A stretch of 64,000 bases of DNA from Streptomyces sp. yr375. Lineage in GTDB: Bacteria; Actinomycetota; Actinomycetes; Streptomycetales; Streptomycetaceae. Made by a program: the position numbers and the translations under genes. Numbering within the stretch: the stretch's first letter is position 1; every line of letters begins with the position of its first letter. The notes beneath the pieces are model-generated. The model had not been told where the DNA came from, did not search any database, and saw nothing but the letters and a program-made list of their open reading frames with translations. Positions 31,901-40,068 of this stretch are shown here, piece after piece. Location of the stretch: positions 124,001 to 188,000 of the forward strand of contig NZ_FOFF01000005.1 of NCBI RefSeq assembly GCF_900110755.1, in the 5' to 3' direction.

Positions 31901-32444
31901 CTTGCGCGAGGTGCAGCAGATAGCCGGTCCGGGTGCGGCGCAGCACCCCGTCCGACGCCTGCCCGGCCTGCGCGGGCTCGTGCGCCGGGGCGAGGATGCG
32001 GCGCAGGCGGGCGATGTACGTATGGACCAGGTTCAGGCAACTGGCGGGCGGGCGGCCCTCCCACAGGGCGTCGATGATCTCGTCCTGTCCGACGGACAGT
32101 CCCGGCTGAAGGGCCAGCAGGCCGAGCAGGTCTCGTGCTTTGGCCGCCCCGACCTCCGCGGTCTGTCCCGCCACCCGCAGCATCAGCGGACCGAGCACCC
32201 CGACCCGCAGCAGGTCCGCGTCGCCTGGCACCTCGTCGGTTTCCGTCGGGTCGGCTTCCAGCCCCAGGGCCGCGATCAGCCGCAGCAGCGAACGGCTGTG
32301 GGGGGACGGCGCGCGCCCGCGTTCGATCTCGCGGATGCTGCGCGTACTGATCCCGGCCCGTTCGGCGAGCTGGTGCTGGCTCAGCCCCAGTTGCGCGCGC
32401 CGGTCACGAAGCCTGACGCCCCATTGCTCGGACGTGAGTGCCAA
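28947..32444 (-). CDS. XRE-SARP-NB-ARC-TPR regulator
   Basis: 1165 residues from TTG, 11 nt after GGAGG. Order: Cro/CI-type helix-turn-helix (about 8-62: LGLSQHQLAERAGISTRSIREIERG); OmpR-like winged helix of the SARP type (about 78-160: VGVLGPLML, AKARDLLGLLAL); BTAD domain (about 185-335); NB-ARC ATPase (about 350-640: Walker A LTGAAGVGKTALAVHW, Walker B RMLVVLDNAVD, GLPLAL-like CGHLPLALRI); TPR solenoid (about 800-1150). Family knowledge: large SARPs are activators of secondary metabolism or development, with the NB-ARC as a switch. Two different DNA-binding domains in one chain are unusual. Target genes unknown. Confidence 0.92.
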   Translation of the reverse strand: MALTSEQWGVRLRDRRAQLGLSQHQLAERAGISTRSIREIERGRAPSPHSRSLLRLIAALGLEADPTETDEVPGDADLLRVGVLGPLMLRVAGQTAEVGAAKARDLLGLLALQPGLSVGQDEIIDALWEGRPPASCLNLVHTYIARLRRILAPAHEPAQAGQASDGVLRRTRTGYLLHLAQGQSDAAEFTELAARAVADAPDEAFRQSGAGLRLWRGAVLCDASPQVREHPSAVALTRLRMSLVQAYADGALALGRPADALPELQKAADLDPLHEGVHARTMLALAASGQQAAALALFARLRTRLDDQLGVTPGPEVTEAHLRVLRMDLPRPAVTASATSLTPPALLPYDLPYFTGRDEQLTRLDALRPGPGTGICALTGAAGVGKTALAVHWAHRARDHFPDGQLFVDLRGYSPEAAPLRPVEALVRFLLALGVASERIPGTPEAAADLYRTLTAGRRMLVVLDNAVDVDQVRPLLPGGPGCLVLVTSRDRLAGLAVRDGAHRLPVDVFGAEESRLLLVRTLGRARVEAEPEAAAELADACGHLPLALRISAANLDHAPRRALRDQADELCEGDRLGLLSVAGDDESAVRTAFSLSYHALPAPVRRLFRLLALVPGPDIGVAAAAVLTCTASREAARLLEQLSAAHLIREHRRGRYRCHDLLMLYAAERLRLEEPDTAREAASARLYAWLLAAVNRCARLLYPGAQRMPGADDEPGEAPAPLVPLPDLADASAAARWLDVELPGLAAVVHRAAAEGHPAAWQLADGLRGCLWTQKYTVDWLAVGEAALTAARQAGRPLAEAAMHNLLGDAHHQQGRPDSSIAHYEQLLRLAEAADWVDGAATAHNNISIVAQNSGRLRLAAEHLDHAMTLDQRNGLPHGHPSVLVNLGHTLRDLGRLREALDCYRRAEKLLPTMGSQVVQVLNAADLAELHHLLGEPAQTRRRLENLLPLAHEVGYQDLESLTLRLAARVRCDTGDLAGALEAVRAAAVLGEEDGDGTGRTHTRLDLGGVLLAVGRREEAAAAFEEALAAARTSGARNIEARALLGLASVTFPTDRKLATAALELARSSEYRLVENEALTVLARCELEHGKPAGAVEYARQALAAHRETGYRKGQAEALDILGRATAATADADPVPYWSQALAILDALGAPEATALRHRIAGQG

Positions 32445-32598
32445 TGATTCCGCCCCCTCCGGTGCCGGGCGGGGGCGGACCGCTCCTGGTCGGGGACCGG
32501 CCGGGTCTCCCGTCCCTGTGGCAGCGATCCCTGGCGGTCAGCATAGAGGGCACGGGGCGGGGCGGCGGGGGTGCTGTCGCCCTCTGACCGGTCCGCCG

Positions 32599-33627
32599 CT
32601 AGCCGAAGAACACCCCTGCCTCCGCGTACAGTTGCGGGTTCACGGTCTTCAGACGGGCCGTCGCCTGTGCGATCGGTACGCGGACGATGTCCGTGCCGCG
32701 CAGGGCGACCATCGTGCCGAAGTCGCCCTCGTGGACGGCGTCGATGGCGTGCAGGCCGAACCGGGTGGCGAGCCAGCGGTCGAAGGCGCTCGGGGTGCCG
32801 CCGCGCTGGACGTGGCCGAGGACCGTCGTACGGGCCTCGTTCCCGGTCCGGCGTTCGATCTCCTTGGCGAGCCACTCGCCGACGCCGGACAGCCGGACGT
32901 GTCCGAAGGAGTCCAGCGAGCCGTCCTTCAGGACCGCCTCGCCGTCCTTCGGCATCGCGCCCTCGGCGACGACCACGATCGGCGCGTAGGAGGAGCGGAA
33001 GCGGGAGGTCACCCAGGCGCAGACCTGGTCGACGTCGAAGCGCTGCTCGGGGATGAGGATGACGTTGGCGCCGCCGGCCAGGCCCGAGTGCAGGGCGATC
33101 CAGCCGGCGTGCCGGCCCATCACCTCGACGACCAGGACCCGCATATGGGACTCGGCGGTGGTGTGCAGCCGGTCGATGGCCTCGGTGGCGATGCCGACGG
33201 CGGTGTCGAAGCCGAAGGTGTAGTCGGTGGCGGAGAGGTCGTTGTCGATGGTCTTCGGGACGCCGACGCAGGGGACGCCGTGGTCGTCGGAGAGGCGGGC
33301 GGCGACGCCGAGGGTGTCCTCGCCGCCGATCGTGATGAGCGCCTCGATCCGCTGCCCCGACAGGGTCCGCCTGATACGGGCGACGCCGTCCCGCTCCTTC
33401 AGCGGGTTGGTCCGCGAGGAGCCGATGATGGTGCCGCCCCGGGGCAGGATGCCGCGCACGGCCGGGATGCCGAGGGGGACCGACCGGCCGTCCAGGAGAC
33501 CCCGCCAGCCGTCCCGGAACCCGGTGAACTCATGGCCGTACTCCTGCACGCCCTTGCGGACGACGGCCCGGATGACGGCGTTGAGGCCGGGGCAGTCCCC
33601 GCCACCGGTCAGTACTCCGACGCGCAT
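32599..33627 (-). CDS. pfkA: 6-phosphofructokinase
   Basis: 342 residues; ATG with GAGGGGA upstream. Motifs: GVLTGGGDCPGLNAVIR, GGTIIGSSRTNP, ITIGGEDTLG, GVPKTIDNDLSATDYTFGFDTA, VEVMGRHAGWIAL and LGHVQRGGTPSAFDR. The GGED and PKTIDND sequences are those of the actinobacterial group that includes both ATP- and pyrophosphate-dependent enzymes, so the phosphoryl donor cannot be decided by eye. From gene order it corresponds to one of the paralogous S. coelicolor pfkA genes near macRS. Confidence 0.95.
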   Translation of the reverse strand: MRVGVLTGGGDCPGLNAVIRAVVRKGVQEYGHEFTGFRDGWRGLLDGRSVPLGIPAVRGILPRGGTIIGSSRTNPLKERDGVARIRRTLSGQRIEALITIGGEDTLGVAARLSDDHGVPCVGVPKTIDNDLSATDYTFGFDTAVGIATEAIDRLHTTAESHMRVLVVEVMGRHAGWIALHSGLAGGANVILIPEQRFDVDQVCAWVTSRFRSSYAPIVVVAEGAMPKDGEAVLKDGSLDSFGHVRLSGVGEWLAKEIERRTGNEARTTVLGHVQRGGTPSAFDRWLATRFGLHAIDAVHEGDFGTMVALRGTDIVRVPIAQATARLKTVNPQLYAEAGVFFG

Positions 33628-33680
33628 GGACGTGTCCCCTCACCGCGGTTGACCGACGCAGTGTCAGTGTGACGCGCGTC

Positions 33681-34400
33681 TCACTCGTCGTCGAGGCCTC
33701 GTTCGATGGCGTACCGGACCAGTTCCACCCTGTTGTGCAGTTGCAGCTTGCCGAGGGTGTTCTGGACGTGGTTCTGGACCGTGCGGTGGGAGATGACGAG
33801 GCGTTCGGCGATCTGCTTGTAGCTGAGGCCCTTGGCGACCAGCCGCAGCACCTCGGTCTCGCGGTCGGTGAGCCGGGGCGCGTCGGACGCGTCGCCGCCG
33901 CCGGTGGCGGGGCCGGGGTCGGAGGCCAGCCGGCGGTACTCGCCGAGGACCAGTCCGGCCAGGCCCGGGGTGAACACCGGGTCGCCGACGGCCGTCCGGC
34001 GCACCGCGTCCAACAGCTCCTCCGTGGACGCCGACTTCAGCAGATAGCCGGTCGCGCCCGACTTCACCGCCTCCAGCACGTCGGCGTGCTCACCGCTCGC
34101 CGACAGCACCAGGACCCGCAGCGTGGGGTCGGCGGCGACGACCTCCTTGCACACCTGGACACCCGGCTTCGCGGGCAGGTTCAGGTCCAGTACGAGGACG
34201 TCGGGCATGGTGGCCTTGGCACGGCGTACGGCCTGCTCGCCGTCGCCCGCGGTGGCGACCACGTCCAACCCGGACTCGGCGAGGTCCCGGGCGACCGCGT
34301 CCCGCCACATGGGGTGGTCGTCGACCACCATGACCCTGATCGGGCACCGGTCGCCGGGTTCCGCGCGTTCCGTGCGCGTCTCTTCGTTCGTCTCGTTCAT
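33681..34400 (-). CDS. macR: response regulator MacR (NarL/LuxR type)
   Basis: 239 residues. Receiver domain (about 20-140): IRVMVVDDHPMWRDA acidic pair, phospho-acceptor Asp in VLVLDLNLPAKPG, Ser in VLVLSASGE, Lys in GYLLKSAS. C-terminal LuxR helix-turn-helix LTDRETEVLRLVAKGLSYKQIAERLVISHRTVQNHV. Its ATG overlaps the macS stop by 4 nt, so the kinase and regulator are coupled. In S. coelicolor MacRS controls morphogenic membrane-protein genes and affects actinorhodin; I assign it by gene order and domain match. Confidence 0.9.
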   Translation of the reverse strand: MNETNEETRTERAEPGDRCPIRVMVVDDHPMWRDAVARDLAESGLDVVATAGDGEQAVRRAKATMPDVLVLDLNLPAKPGVQVCKEVVAADPTLRVLVLSASGEHADVLEAVKSGATGYLLKSASTEELLDAVRRTAVGDPVFTPGLAGLVLGEYRRLASDPGPATGGGDASDAPRLTDRETEVLRLVAKGLSYKQIAERLVISHRTVQNHVQNTLGKLQLHNRVELVRYAIERGLDDE

Positions 34401-35614
34401 CGCCGTCCCGCCTTCTGCTCCTTCGGCACCGTCAGTTCGACCTCCGTGCCCTGGCCCGGGGTCGAGATCAGCTCGGCGCTGCCGCCGAGGTCGCGCAGCC
34501 GGCCCCGGATCGACTGGGCGACCCCGAGCCGCCCCTCGCCCTCGGCCTGCGCGAGCCGCCCCTCCGGGATGCCGGGCCCGTCGTCCCGGACGGTGACGAT
34601 CACCTCGCCGGGCTCGTCCTCGACCAGGATCCAGGCCCGCGCGTCCGGCCCCGCGTGCCTGCGTACGTTGTCCAGGGCGGCCCCGACGGCGGCGGCCAGC
34701 TCCCGCGCGGCGGGCCCGGGCAGCAGCACCGGGGCGCCGGGCTCGGCGAGGTTGACACGGGCGGCGGCGAAGGGGGCGAGCAGCGCGCGCAGGTCGGCGG
34801 GGGCGTCCGCGTCGTCCCCGGTGTCCTCGTCGACGACGCGTACGACGGCCCCCTCGGCCTCGTCCTCCGACACCCGGGAGACCGGTACGAGCCCGCCGGA
34901 GACCAGGGTGCGCAGCGCGACCTCCTGTTCACCGGCGAGGCGGCCCAGCTCGGCCGCCTCGCCGCCCAGGACCGCGCCGCGCCGCTGCACCATGGCCAGC
35001 ACCTGGAGCACGCCGTCGTGGATGTCCCGGGCGAGGCGCTCGCGTTCCCGGGTGGTGGCCTCGATCTCCAGGGCGCGGGCGAGGGTGCGCTCGGAGGCGC
35101 GGGCGACCTCGACGACGTAGCCGATGGCGATGGAGGCGACCCAGACGAGGACCACGTTGTGGACGGTGTCGCGGGCCGGGTGGCCGCGCTCGATCAGGTT
35201 GGCGACGGCGACCGGCGTGGAGGCGAACGCGGCCCACCGCCAGCCGCCCTTGATGGCGAACGCGAGGACCGGCCCGGCCGTCCATATCGACGGCAGGGTG
35301 GGCCCGCCGTGGTCGATGAAGCCGTCCTTGACGACCAGCGGGGTGAGGACGATGCCGGTGAGCGCGACGGTGAGGTCGACGGCGAGGAATCGTTTCGTGC
35401 AGGCTGCCGCGTTCTGCACCCGGGGCAGGGTGGCGAGCGTCCAGACGAAGAGGACGGCGAAGTAGGCGAGGGCGATGCCGGGCCGGTCGAAGTTCTCGTG
35501 GACGGCGGCGAACAGGCCGAGCGCGTACAGCATCGTCAGCAGCCGGTAGCCGGCGAGCGCGCGCCACAGCGGCAGCTCGACCGACATCCTCATGACTCTC
35601 TCGCGCCTGGCCAT
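34397..35614 (-). CDS. macS: sensor histidine kinase MacS
   Basis: 405 residues from ATG at 35614 (GGGGGGA upstream). About six membrane spans fill residues ~20-170. The HisKA_3 dimerisation box is RERERLARDIHDGVLQVLAMVQRR with the phosphorylated His, followed by the HATPase domain (AAVGAALDNVRRHA N-box, VTVRDDGPGIPEG G1 box, RLGVAQSIRGRLRDLGG). It shares the MacS-type N-terminal domain. Signal unknown. Operon with macR (ATGA overlap). Confidence 0.9.
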   Translation of the reverse strand: MARRERVMRMSVELPLWRALAGYRLLTMLYALGLFAAVHENFDRPGIALAYFAVLFVWTLATLPRVQNAAACTKRFLAVDLTVALTGIVLTPLVVKDGFIDHGGPTLPSIWTAGPVLAFAIKGGWRWAAFASTPVAVANLIERGHPARDTVHNVVLVWVASIAIGYVVEVARASERTLARALEIEATTRERERLARDIHDGVLQVLAMVQRRGAVLGGEAAELGRLAGEQEVALRTLVSGGLVPVSRVSEDEAEGAVVRVVDEDTGDDADAPADLRALLAPFAAARVNLAEPGAPVLLPGPAARELAAAVGAALDNVRRHAGPDARAWILVEDEPGEVIVTVRDDGPGIPEGRLAQAEGEGRLGVAQSIRGRLRDLGGSAELISTPGQGTEVELTVPKEQKAGRR

Positions 35615-35661
35615 CCGCCCAGTCCCCCCGCCCGCCAGCCTGCCCGCCCCCGGAGCGCCGA

Positions 35662-36513
35662 CTACTGGGCTTCTCTGCCTTCTGTCTCTGCTTCTTCTGC
35701 TTCTGCCTCTTCTTGTGCCGCTGCCTCGGCCGCCGCTTCGGCTTCTTCCATTTCCTTCTTGGCCTGGTCCTTCTCGGCCTGCGCGAGCGCCGCCTTCGCG
35801 GCCTTCTCCGCTTCCCGGTCGGCCTTCGCCGCGTCCGCGATCTGCCGCTTGGCGGCGGTCGCGTAGATGTCGACGTACTCCTGGCCGGAGAGCTTCATGA
35901 TCTCGTACATGACCTCGTCGGTCACCGCGCGCAGGACGAAGCGGTCGTGGTCCATGCCCTGGTAGCGGCTGAAGTCCAGCGGCTTGCCGATGCGGATGCC
36001 GGGCCGCATGAGCTTCGGCATGACCTGCCCGGGGGGCTGGATCTTCTCCGTGTCGATCATGGCGACCGGGATCACGGGCGCGCCGGTGGCGAGCGCCACG
36101 CGCGCGAGGCCGCCCGGTTTGCCGCGGTAGAGGCGGCCGTCGGGCGAGCGGGTGCCCTCCGGGTAGATGCCGAACAGCTCGCCGCGCTCCAGCACGTCGA
36201 TGCCGCTCTTGATGGCGGCCTCGCCGGCCCCGCGCGCGCCCGAGCGGTCCACCGGGAGCTGGCCGACGCCCTTGAAGAAGGCCGCCGTCAGCCGGCCTTT
36301 CACACCGGGCGTGGTGAAGTACTCGGCCTTCGCGATGAAGGTGACCTTGCGGTCGAGGATCGCGGGCAGGAAGAACGAGTCGGAGAACGACAGGTGGTTG
36401 CTCGCCAGGATCGCGGGGCCCTCGGCGGGGATGTGCTCGAGGCCTTCCACCCAGGGCCGGAAGGTGACCTTCAGCGGTCCCCCGATAGCGACCTTCATCG
36501 CGCCGTACAACAA
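35662..36513 (-). CDS. 1-acyl-sn-glycerol-3-phosphate acyltransferase
   Basis: 283 residues. TTG at 36513 has AGGAGG with ideal 7-nt spacing; an upstream ATG (36537) would bury that site. PlsC motifs: SNHLSFSDSFFLP (NHx4D), GIYPEGTRSPDG, and VIPVAMIDTE. It acylates lysophosphatidic acid in phospholipid synthesis. The last ~65 residues are an Ala/Glu/Lys-rich helical tail (AEKAAKAALAQAEKDQAKKE) not needed by the family. Divergent from the alpha/beta-hydrolase, which also starts with TTG. Confidence 0.92.
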   Translation of the reverse strand: MLYGAMKVAIGGPLKVTFRPWVEGLEHIPAEGPAILASNHLSFSDSFFLPAILDRKVTFIAKAEYFTTPGVKGRLTAAFFKGVGQLPVDRSGARGAGEAAIKSGIDVLERGELFGIYPEGTRSPDGRLYRGKPGGLARVALATGAPVIPVAMIDTEKIQPPGQVMPKLMRPGIRIGKPLDFSRYQGMDHDRFVLRAVTDEVMYEIMKLSGQEYVDIYATAAKRQIADAAKADREAEKAAKAALAQAEKDQAKKEMEEAEAAAEAAAQEEAEAEEAETEGREAQ

Positions 36514-36657
36514 GCGAGTGCCTCCTGTGTGTGTCATCAGACCATATCCCGGAGTGTCGGCAATGGCTCCGACGACCCTGGTCGGTGTCAGTGGGGTCGC
36601 GTACGGTGAAGCACACGTCCCTCCCACGAAGAACAGACGAAGAACAGGAGACCGAAG

Positions 36658-37458
36658 TTGCCGGTCCTTCCTGGAGCCGAGCCGTACCGCCATGAGGGCG
36701 GGGAGGTCGGGGTCCTCCTCTGCCACGGCTTCACCGCCTCCCCGCAGTCGCTGCGCCCCTGGGCGCGCCATCTGGCCGGGCGGGGGCTGACCGTCTCACT
36801 GCCCCTGCTGCCGGGGCACGGCACGCACTGGCAGGACATGGCGGTCACCGGCTGGCAGGACTGGTACGCGGAGGTGGACCGCGAGCTGCGCGCCCTGCGC
36901 GCCCGTTGCGCGCGCGTGTTCGTGGCCGGTCTGTCGATGGGCGGCACGCTGGCCCTGCGGCTGGCCGCGAAGCACGGCGAGGGCGGGGGCGCGGGCTTGG
37001 GCGGGGTCGAGGGCGTCATCGTCGTCAACCCGGCGAACAAGGTGCACGGGCTGTCGGCGTACGCCCTTCCGGTGGCCCGTCATGTCGTCCGGTCGACGAA
37101 GGGGATCGCGAGCGACATCGCGAAGGACGGCGTCTTCGAGATCGGGTACGACCGGGTGCCGCTGCACTCTGCCCACTCCCTGCGGACCTTCCTGCGGCTG
37201 GTCGACGCCGAGTTGCCACAGGTCACCCAGCCGCTGCTGGTGCTGCGCAGCGTGCGGGACCATGTCGTGCCGGCGGCCGACCCGGCCCGGGTCCTCAGCC
37301 GGGTGTCGTCGACGGACGTGACCGAGATCCTGCTGGAACAGAGCTACCACGTGGCAACGTTGGACCACGATGCGGACCGGATCTTCGAGGAGAGCTACGC
37401 GTTCATCGCCCGGATCGCGCCCAGTGTCGGCAAGGAAGGGACGGCCGTAGGTGGCTGA
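36658..37458 (+). CDS. alpha/beta-fold hydrolase (carboxylesterase/lipase-like)
   Basis: 266 residues from TTG with CAGGAG 8 nt upstream. Oxyanion segment VLLCHGFTASPQS, nucleophile elbow VAGLSMGGTLAL, catalytic Asp in VRDHVVP and His in QSYHVATLDHD. The pattern is that of monoacylglycerol-lipase/carboxylesterase EstA-like enzymes. Overlaps the next gene by 8 nt. Divergence from a phospholipid acyltransferase suggests a lipid ester substrate (inference). Confidence 0.92.
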   Translation: MPVLPGAEPYRHEGGEVGVLLCHGFTASPQSLRPWARHLAGRGLTVSLPLLPGHGTHWQDMAVTGWQDWYAEVDRELRALRARCARVFVAGLSMGGTLALRLAAKHGEGGGAGLGGVEGVIVVNPANKVHGLSAYALPVARHVVRSTKGIASDIAKDGVFEIGYDRVPLHSAHSLRTFLRLVDAELPQVTQPLLVLRSVRDHVVPAADPARVLSRVSSTDVTEILLEQSYHVATLDHDADRIFEESYAFIARIAPSVGKEGTAVGG

Positions 37459-38155
37459 GCACGACTCCGACCGCGAGGACCGGGAGAACCGGGACGAGCG
37501 GGACGGCCGGGACGGCCTCGACGGCCGCGACGGTCTGGATGCCCGTACGGGCCGCGAGCCGGAGGAGCAGAGCGTGCCCTTCGACGAGGCCGCCGCGTGG
37601 GCGGCGATCGTCGCGGGGTACGGCGAGGAGCCGGTGGACCCGCCGGGCGCGAAGCCGTTCAAGTCGGTCGAGGACCTGGCGCTCCTCGAGGTCGGGACGA
37701 ACGACGAGGGGTCGTCCGGGGCGGACCCGGGGCCGGAGGCCGGACCGGAAGCCGGGCCGGAATCCGGCAAAGAGCCCGAGCAGGACCCCGCCGAGGAGAA
37801 GAAACCGGCCAAGCCGCTGGGCAGCTCGATCTCCTTCGCACCGGGCGTCGGCCCGCGCGACTACACGGCTCCCGAGCAGGCGGAGGAGGACTTCGACGAG
37901 GACGACGAGGGGCACTTCGTCCCGCCGGAGCCGCCGCCGCTGCCCGCCGCCGACACCACGGCCAAGTTCGCCTGGCTCGGGGTGCTCGGCGGGCCGGTGC
38001 TGCTGCTGGCCGCGGTGCTGCTGGGCTGGGAGATGACGTGGTGGCTGTCGACCGTCTGCATCGGCGGCTTCCTCGGCGGGTTCGCCACCCTGGTGGCGCG
38101 GATGCGGCCGGACGACGAGGACGAAGAGGGGCCGGGGCGGGGAGCCGTCGTCTGA
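37451..38155 (+). CDS. acidic protein with C-terminal membrane anchor
   Basis: 234 residues from GTG inside the upstream gene's end. The first 35 residues repeat Asp/Arg pairs (RDGRDGLDGRDGLDAR), followed by a long acidic, Pro-rich segment (~80-170). Two membrane helices (about 172-190 and 195-215) and an acidic tail end it. Homologues are found in other Streptomyces at this locus; no function is known. Confidence 0.8.
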   Translation: MAEHDSDREDRENRDERDGRDGLDGRDGLDARTGREPEEQSVPFDEAAAWAAIVAGYGEEPVDPPGAKPFKSVEDLALLEVGTNDEGSSGADPGPEAGPEAGPESGKEPEQDPAEEKKPAKPLGSSISFAPGVGPRDYTAPEQAEEDFDEDDEGHFVPPEPPPLPAADTTAKFAWLGVLGGPVLLLAAVLLGWEMTWWLSTVCIGGFLGGFATLVARMRPDDEDEEGPGRGAVV

Positions 38156-38164
38156 CGCGGATTG

Positions 38165-38911
38165 TCAGCTTGCGGGGATTCTGAGGGCGGCGAGGACCGG
38201 GAGGTGGTCCGTGGCCGCCCTCAGGTCGTGTTCGGTGACTCCCGGGAGCTCGTTCGGCACGCCGCAGCCCAGTACCTCCACGCCCTTCGTCGCGAAGATT
38301 CCGTCGATACGGCGCTTCGGCCCGGTGGACGGGAACGTGTGCTCGGTGCCCCAGGGGGCGGCCGTGCGGCAGTCCTGGAGGTCGGCTGCCAGACGGGCGA
38401 AGGTGCGGCCCTGCGGTTTCTCGTTGATGTCGCCGCCCACCACCGCGTGCTCCACGCCCATCCCTGCGAGCCGGTCGAGGAGCATGCCGCCCTGGTCGTA
38501 GCGCTCCTCGCGGTCGAGGCTGAGGTGGCAGGCGACGACGCCCAGGCGGGTGCCCGCGAAGCGGACGACGGCGGTGGCCAGGCCGCGGCGGAACTCGCCG
38601 GGGGTGAGGGGCAGGAGGACGTCCTCGGTACGTTCGACGGTCGCCCTCAGCGAGCAGAGGATCGCGGGGCCGGCCGCTGTGCCGCCACCGGTGAGGATCA
38701 CCTGGCCGGTGGCTGAGGCGAGGCGGGCCAGTTTCTTGCGCCAGCGGAAGAAGAGGGGGGATTCCTGGAGGAGGACCAGGTCGGGGGCGCAGGCGGTGAT
38801 GACACGGGCGAGGGCGTCGGTGTCGTCCCGCATCGAGCGGATGTTGTAGGTGAGGACCCGGATGACGGCCGAACCGTCGGACTCGGTGCGGGAGTTGGGG
38901 AGCGGCGGCAT
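38165..38911 (-). CDS. endonuclease/exonuclease/phosphatase family protein
   Basis: 248 residues. The ATG at 38911 has TAAATT exactly 7 nt upstream and no Shine-Dalgarno. EEP motifs: VLTYNIRSMRDD, LVLLQES (metal-binding Glu), GVVACHLSLDRE, HAVVGGDINEKPQG, RIDGIFAT and the final TDHLPVLAAL. Members are Mg-dependent phosphodiesterases on DNA, RNA or lipids. No signal peptide. Substrate unknown. Confidence 0.88.
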   Translation of the reverse strand: MPPLPNSRTESDGSAVIRVLTYNIRSMRDDTDALARVITACAPDLVLLQESPLFFRWRKKLARLASATGQVILTGGGTAAGPAILCSLRATVERTEDVLLPLTPGEFRRGLATAVVRFAGTRLGVVACHLSLDREERYDQGGMLLDRLAGMGVEHAVVGGDINEKPQGRTFARLAADLQDCRTAAPWGTEHTFPSTGPKRRIDGIFATKGVEVLGCGVPNELPGVTEHDLRAATDHLPVLAALRIPAS

Positions 38912-38937
38912 GGTGGTCAATTTACGCCTGTTGGGGT

Positions 38938-39028
38938 GGGGCGCGGGGGTTTTGTGCGCGAGTGCCGGTTCGTCGTGGCTGGTCGCGCCCACGCGGCGGA
39001 GCCGCACATGGATAGAGCCCCGCGCCCC
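38938..39028. repeat. interspersed Streptomyces palindromic intergenic element
   Basis: GGGGCGCGGGG (38938-38948) pairs with CCCCGCGCCCC (39018-39028), enclosing GGTCGCGCCCACGCGG and a GCGGAGCCGC hairpin. Very similar GC-rich elements ending in CCCCGCGCCCCT are scattered between genes in many Streptomyces genomes. Here it lies just after glkA and probably acts as its terminator. Confidence 0.65.
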
Positions 39029-39047
39029 TGGGTAGACGCAGTGAACG

Positions 39048-40001
39048 TCACATGATGGGGTCGGGTTCCCTTGCCAGGTCCGCCGCGCCCACCAGGCCCG
39101 CCTCGTTGCCGAGTTGGGCGGCGATGACCTCGGCGACCGGGCGCCAGTTGCCGCCTACCAGCCAGCGTTTGTAGGACTTGCGGATCGGGTCCAGGACCAG
39201 TTCGCCCTCGTCGGAGAGACCGCCGCCGACGATGAAGGCGGACGGGTCGAAGAGGGAGGCCAGGTCGGCGAGGCCGGCGCCGGCCCAGCGGGCCAGCTCG
39301 CGGTAGGAGTCGACGGCGACCGGGTCGCCCTGGCGGGCGGCCATCGAGATGTGCTTGCCCTCGATGCCCTCGGGGCTGCCGTCGCCCAGGCCGAGGAGGA
39401 GTTCGGCGTTCTCCGGGGTGGCGTTGGCGCGCTGCTTGGCGTAGCGCACGAGGGCGCGGCCGGAGGCGTACTGCTCCCAGCAGCCCTGCGAGCCGCAGCC
39501 GCACAGCAGGCCGTCCGGCACCATGCGGATGTGGCCGAACTCGGCGGCGACGCCGAAGTGGCCGCGGCGCAGCTTGTTGCCGATGATGATGCCGCCGCCG
39601 AGGCCGGTGCCGAGGGTGATGCAGATGACGTTGCGGTGGCCCTTGCCCGCGCCGAACTTGTACTCGCCCCACGCGGCGGCGTTGGCGTCGTTCTCGACCA
39701 CGACCGGGAGGCCGACGCGGGCCTGGACCTTCTCCTGGAGCGGCTCGTTGCGCCAGTCGATGTTGGGGGCGAAGTAGACCGTGGAGCGCTGGCGGTTGAC
39801 GTAGCCGGCGGCGCCGATGCCGACGCCGACGATCTCGTGTCCGGCGCGGGCGCCCTCGACGGCGGAGGCGATGGCGTCCACGATGCTCTCGGGCGTGCCC
39901 GGGGTCGGCACCTTGTGGGTCGAGAGGATGTTGCCTTCCTCGTCGACCACACCGGCCGCGATCTTCGTACCGCCGATGTCGACGCCGATGGTGAGTCCCA
40001 T
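39048..40001 (-). CDS. glkA: glucokinase (ROK family)
   Basis: 317 residues, the length of S. coelicolor GlkA. N-terminal phosphate loop IGVDIGGTKIAAGVVDEEG, catalytic Asp in VVENDANAAAWGEYKFG, ITLGTGLGGGIIIG, zinc site CGCGSQGCWEQYASGRAL, and FIVGGGLSDEGEL. It phosphorylates glucose with ATP. In Streptomyces this enzyme is also required for carbon catabolite repression and works with the glucose permease GlcP. GAGGG precedes the ATG. Confidence 0.97.
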   Translation of the reverse strand: MGLTIGVDIGGTKIAAGVVDEEGNILSTHKVPTPGTPESIVDAIASAVEGARAGHEIVGVGIGAAGYVNRQRSTVYFAPNIDWRNEPLQEKVQARVGLPVVVENDANAAAWGEYKFGAGKGHRNVICITLGTGLGGGIIIGNKLRRGHFGVAAEFGHIRMVPDGLLCGCGSQGCWEQYASGRALVRYAKQRANATPENAELLLGLGDGSPEGIEGKHISMAARQGDPVAVDSYRELARWAGAGLADLASLFDPSAFIVGGGLSDEGELVLDPIRKSYKRWLVGGNWRPVAEVIAAQLGNEAGLVGAADLAREPDPIM

Positions 40002-40068
40002 GAATCCCTCAGTTTCGGTCGAGCCCCGCTACGGCCAACCGTACCCGAGGCCCTGCCGCTGGAGGGCC

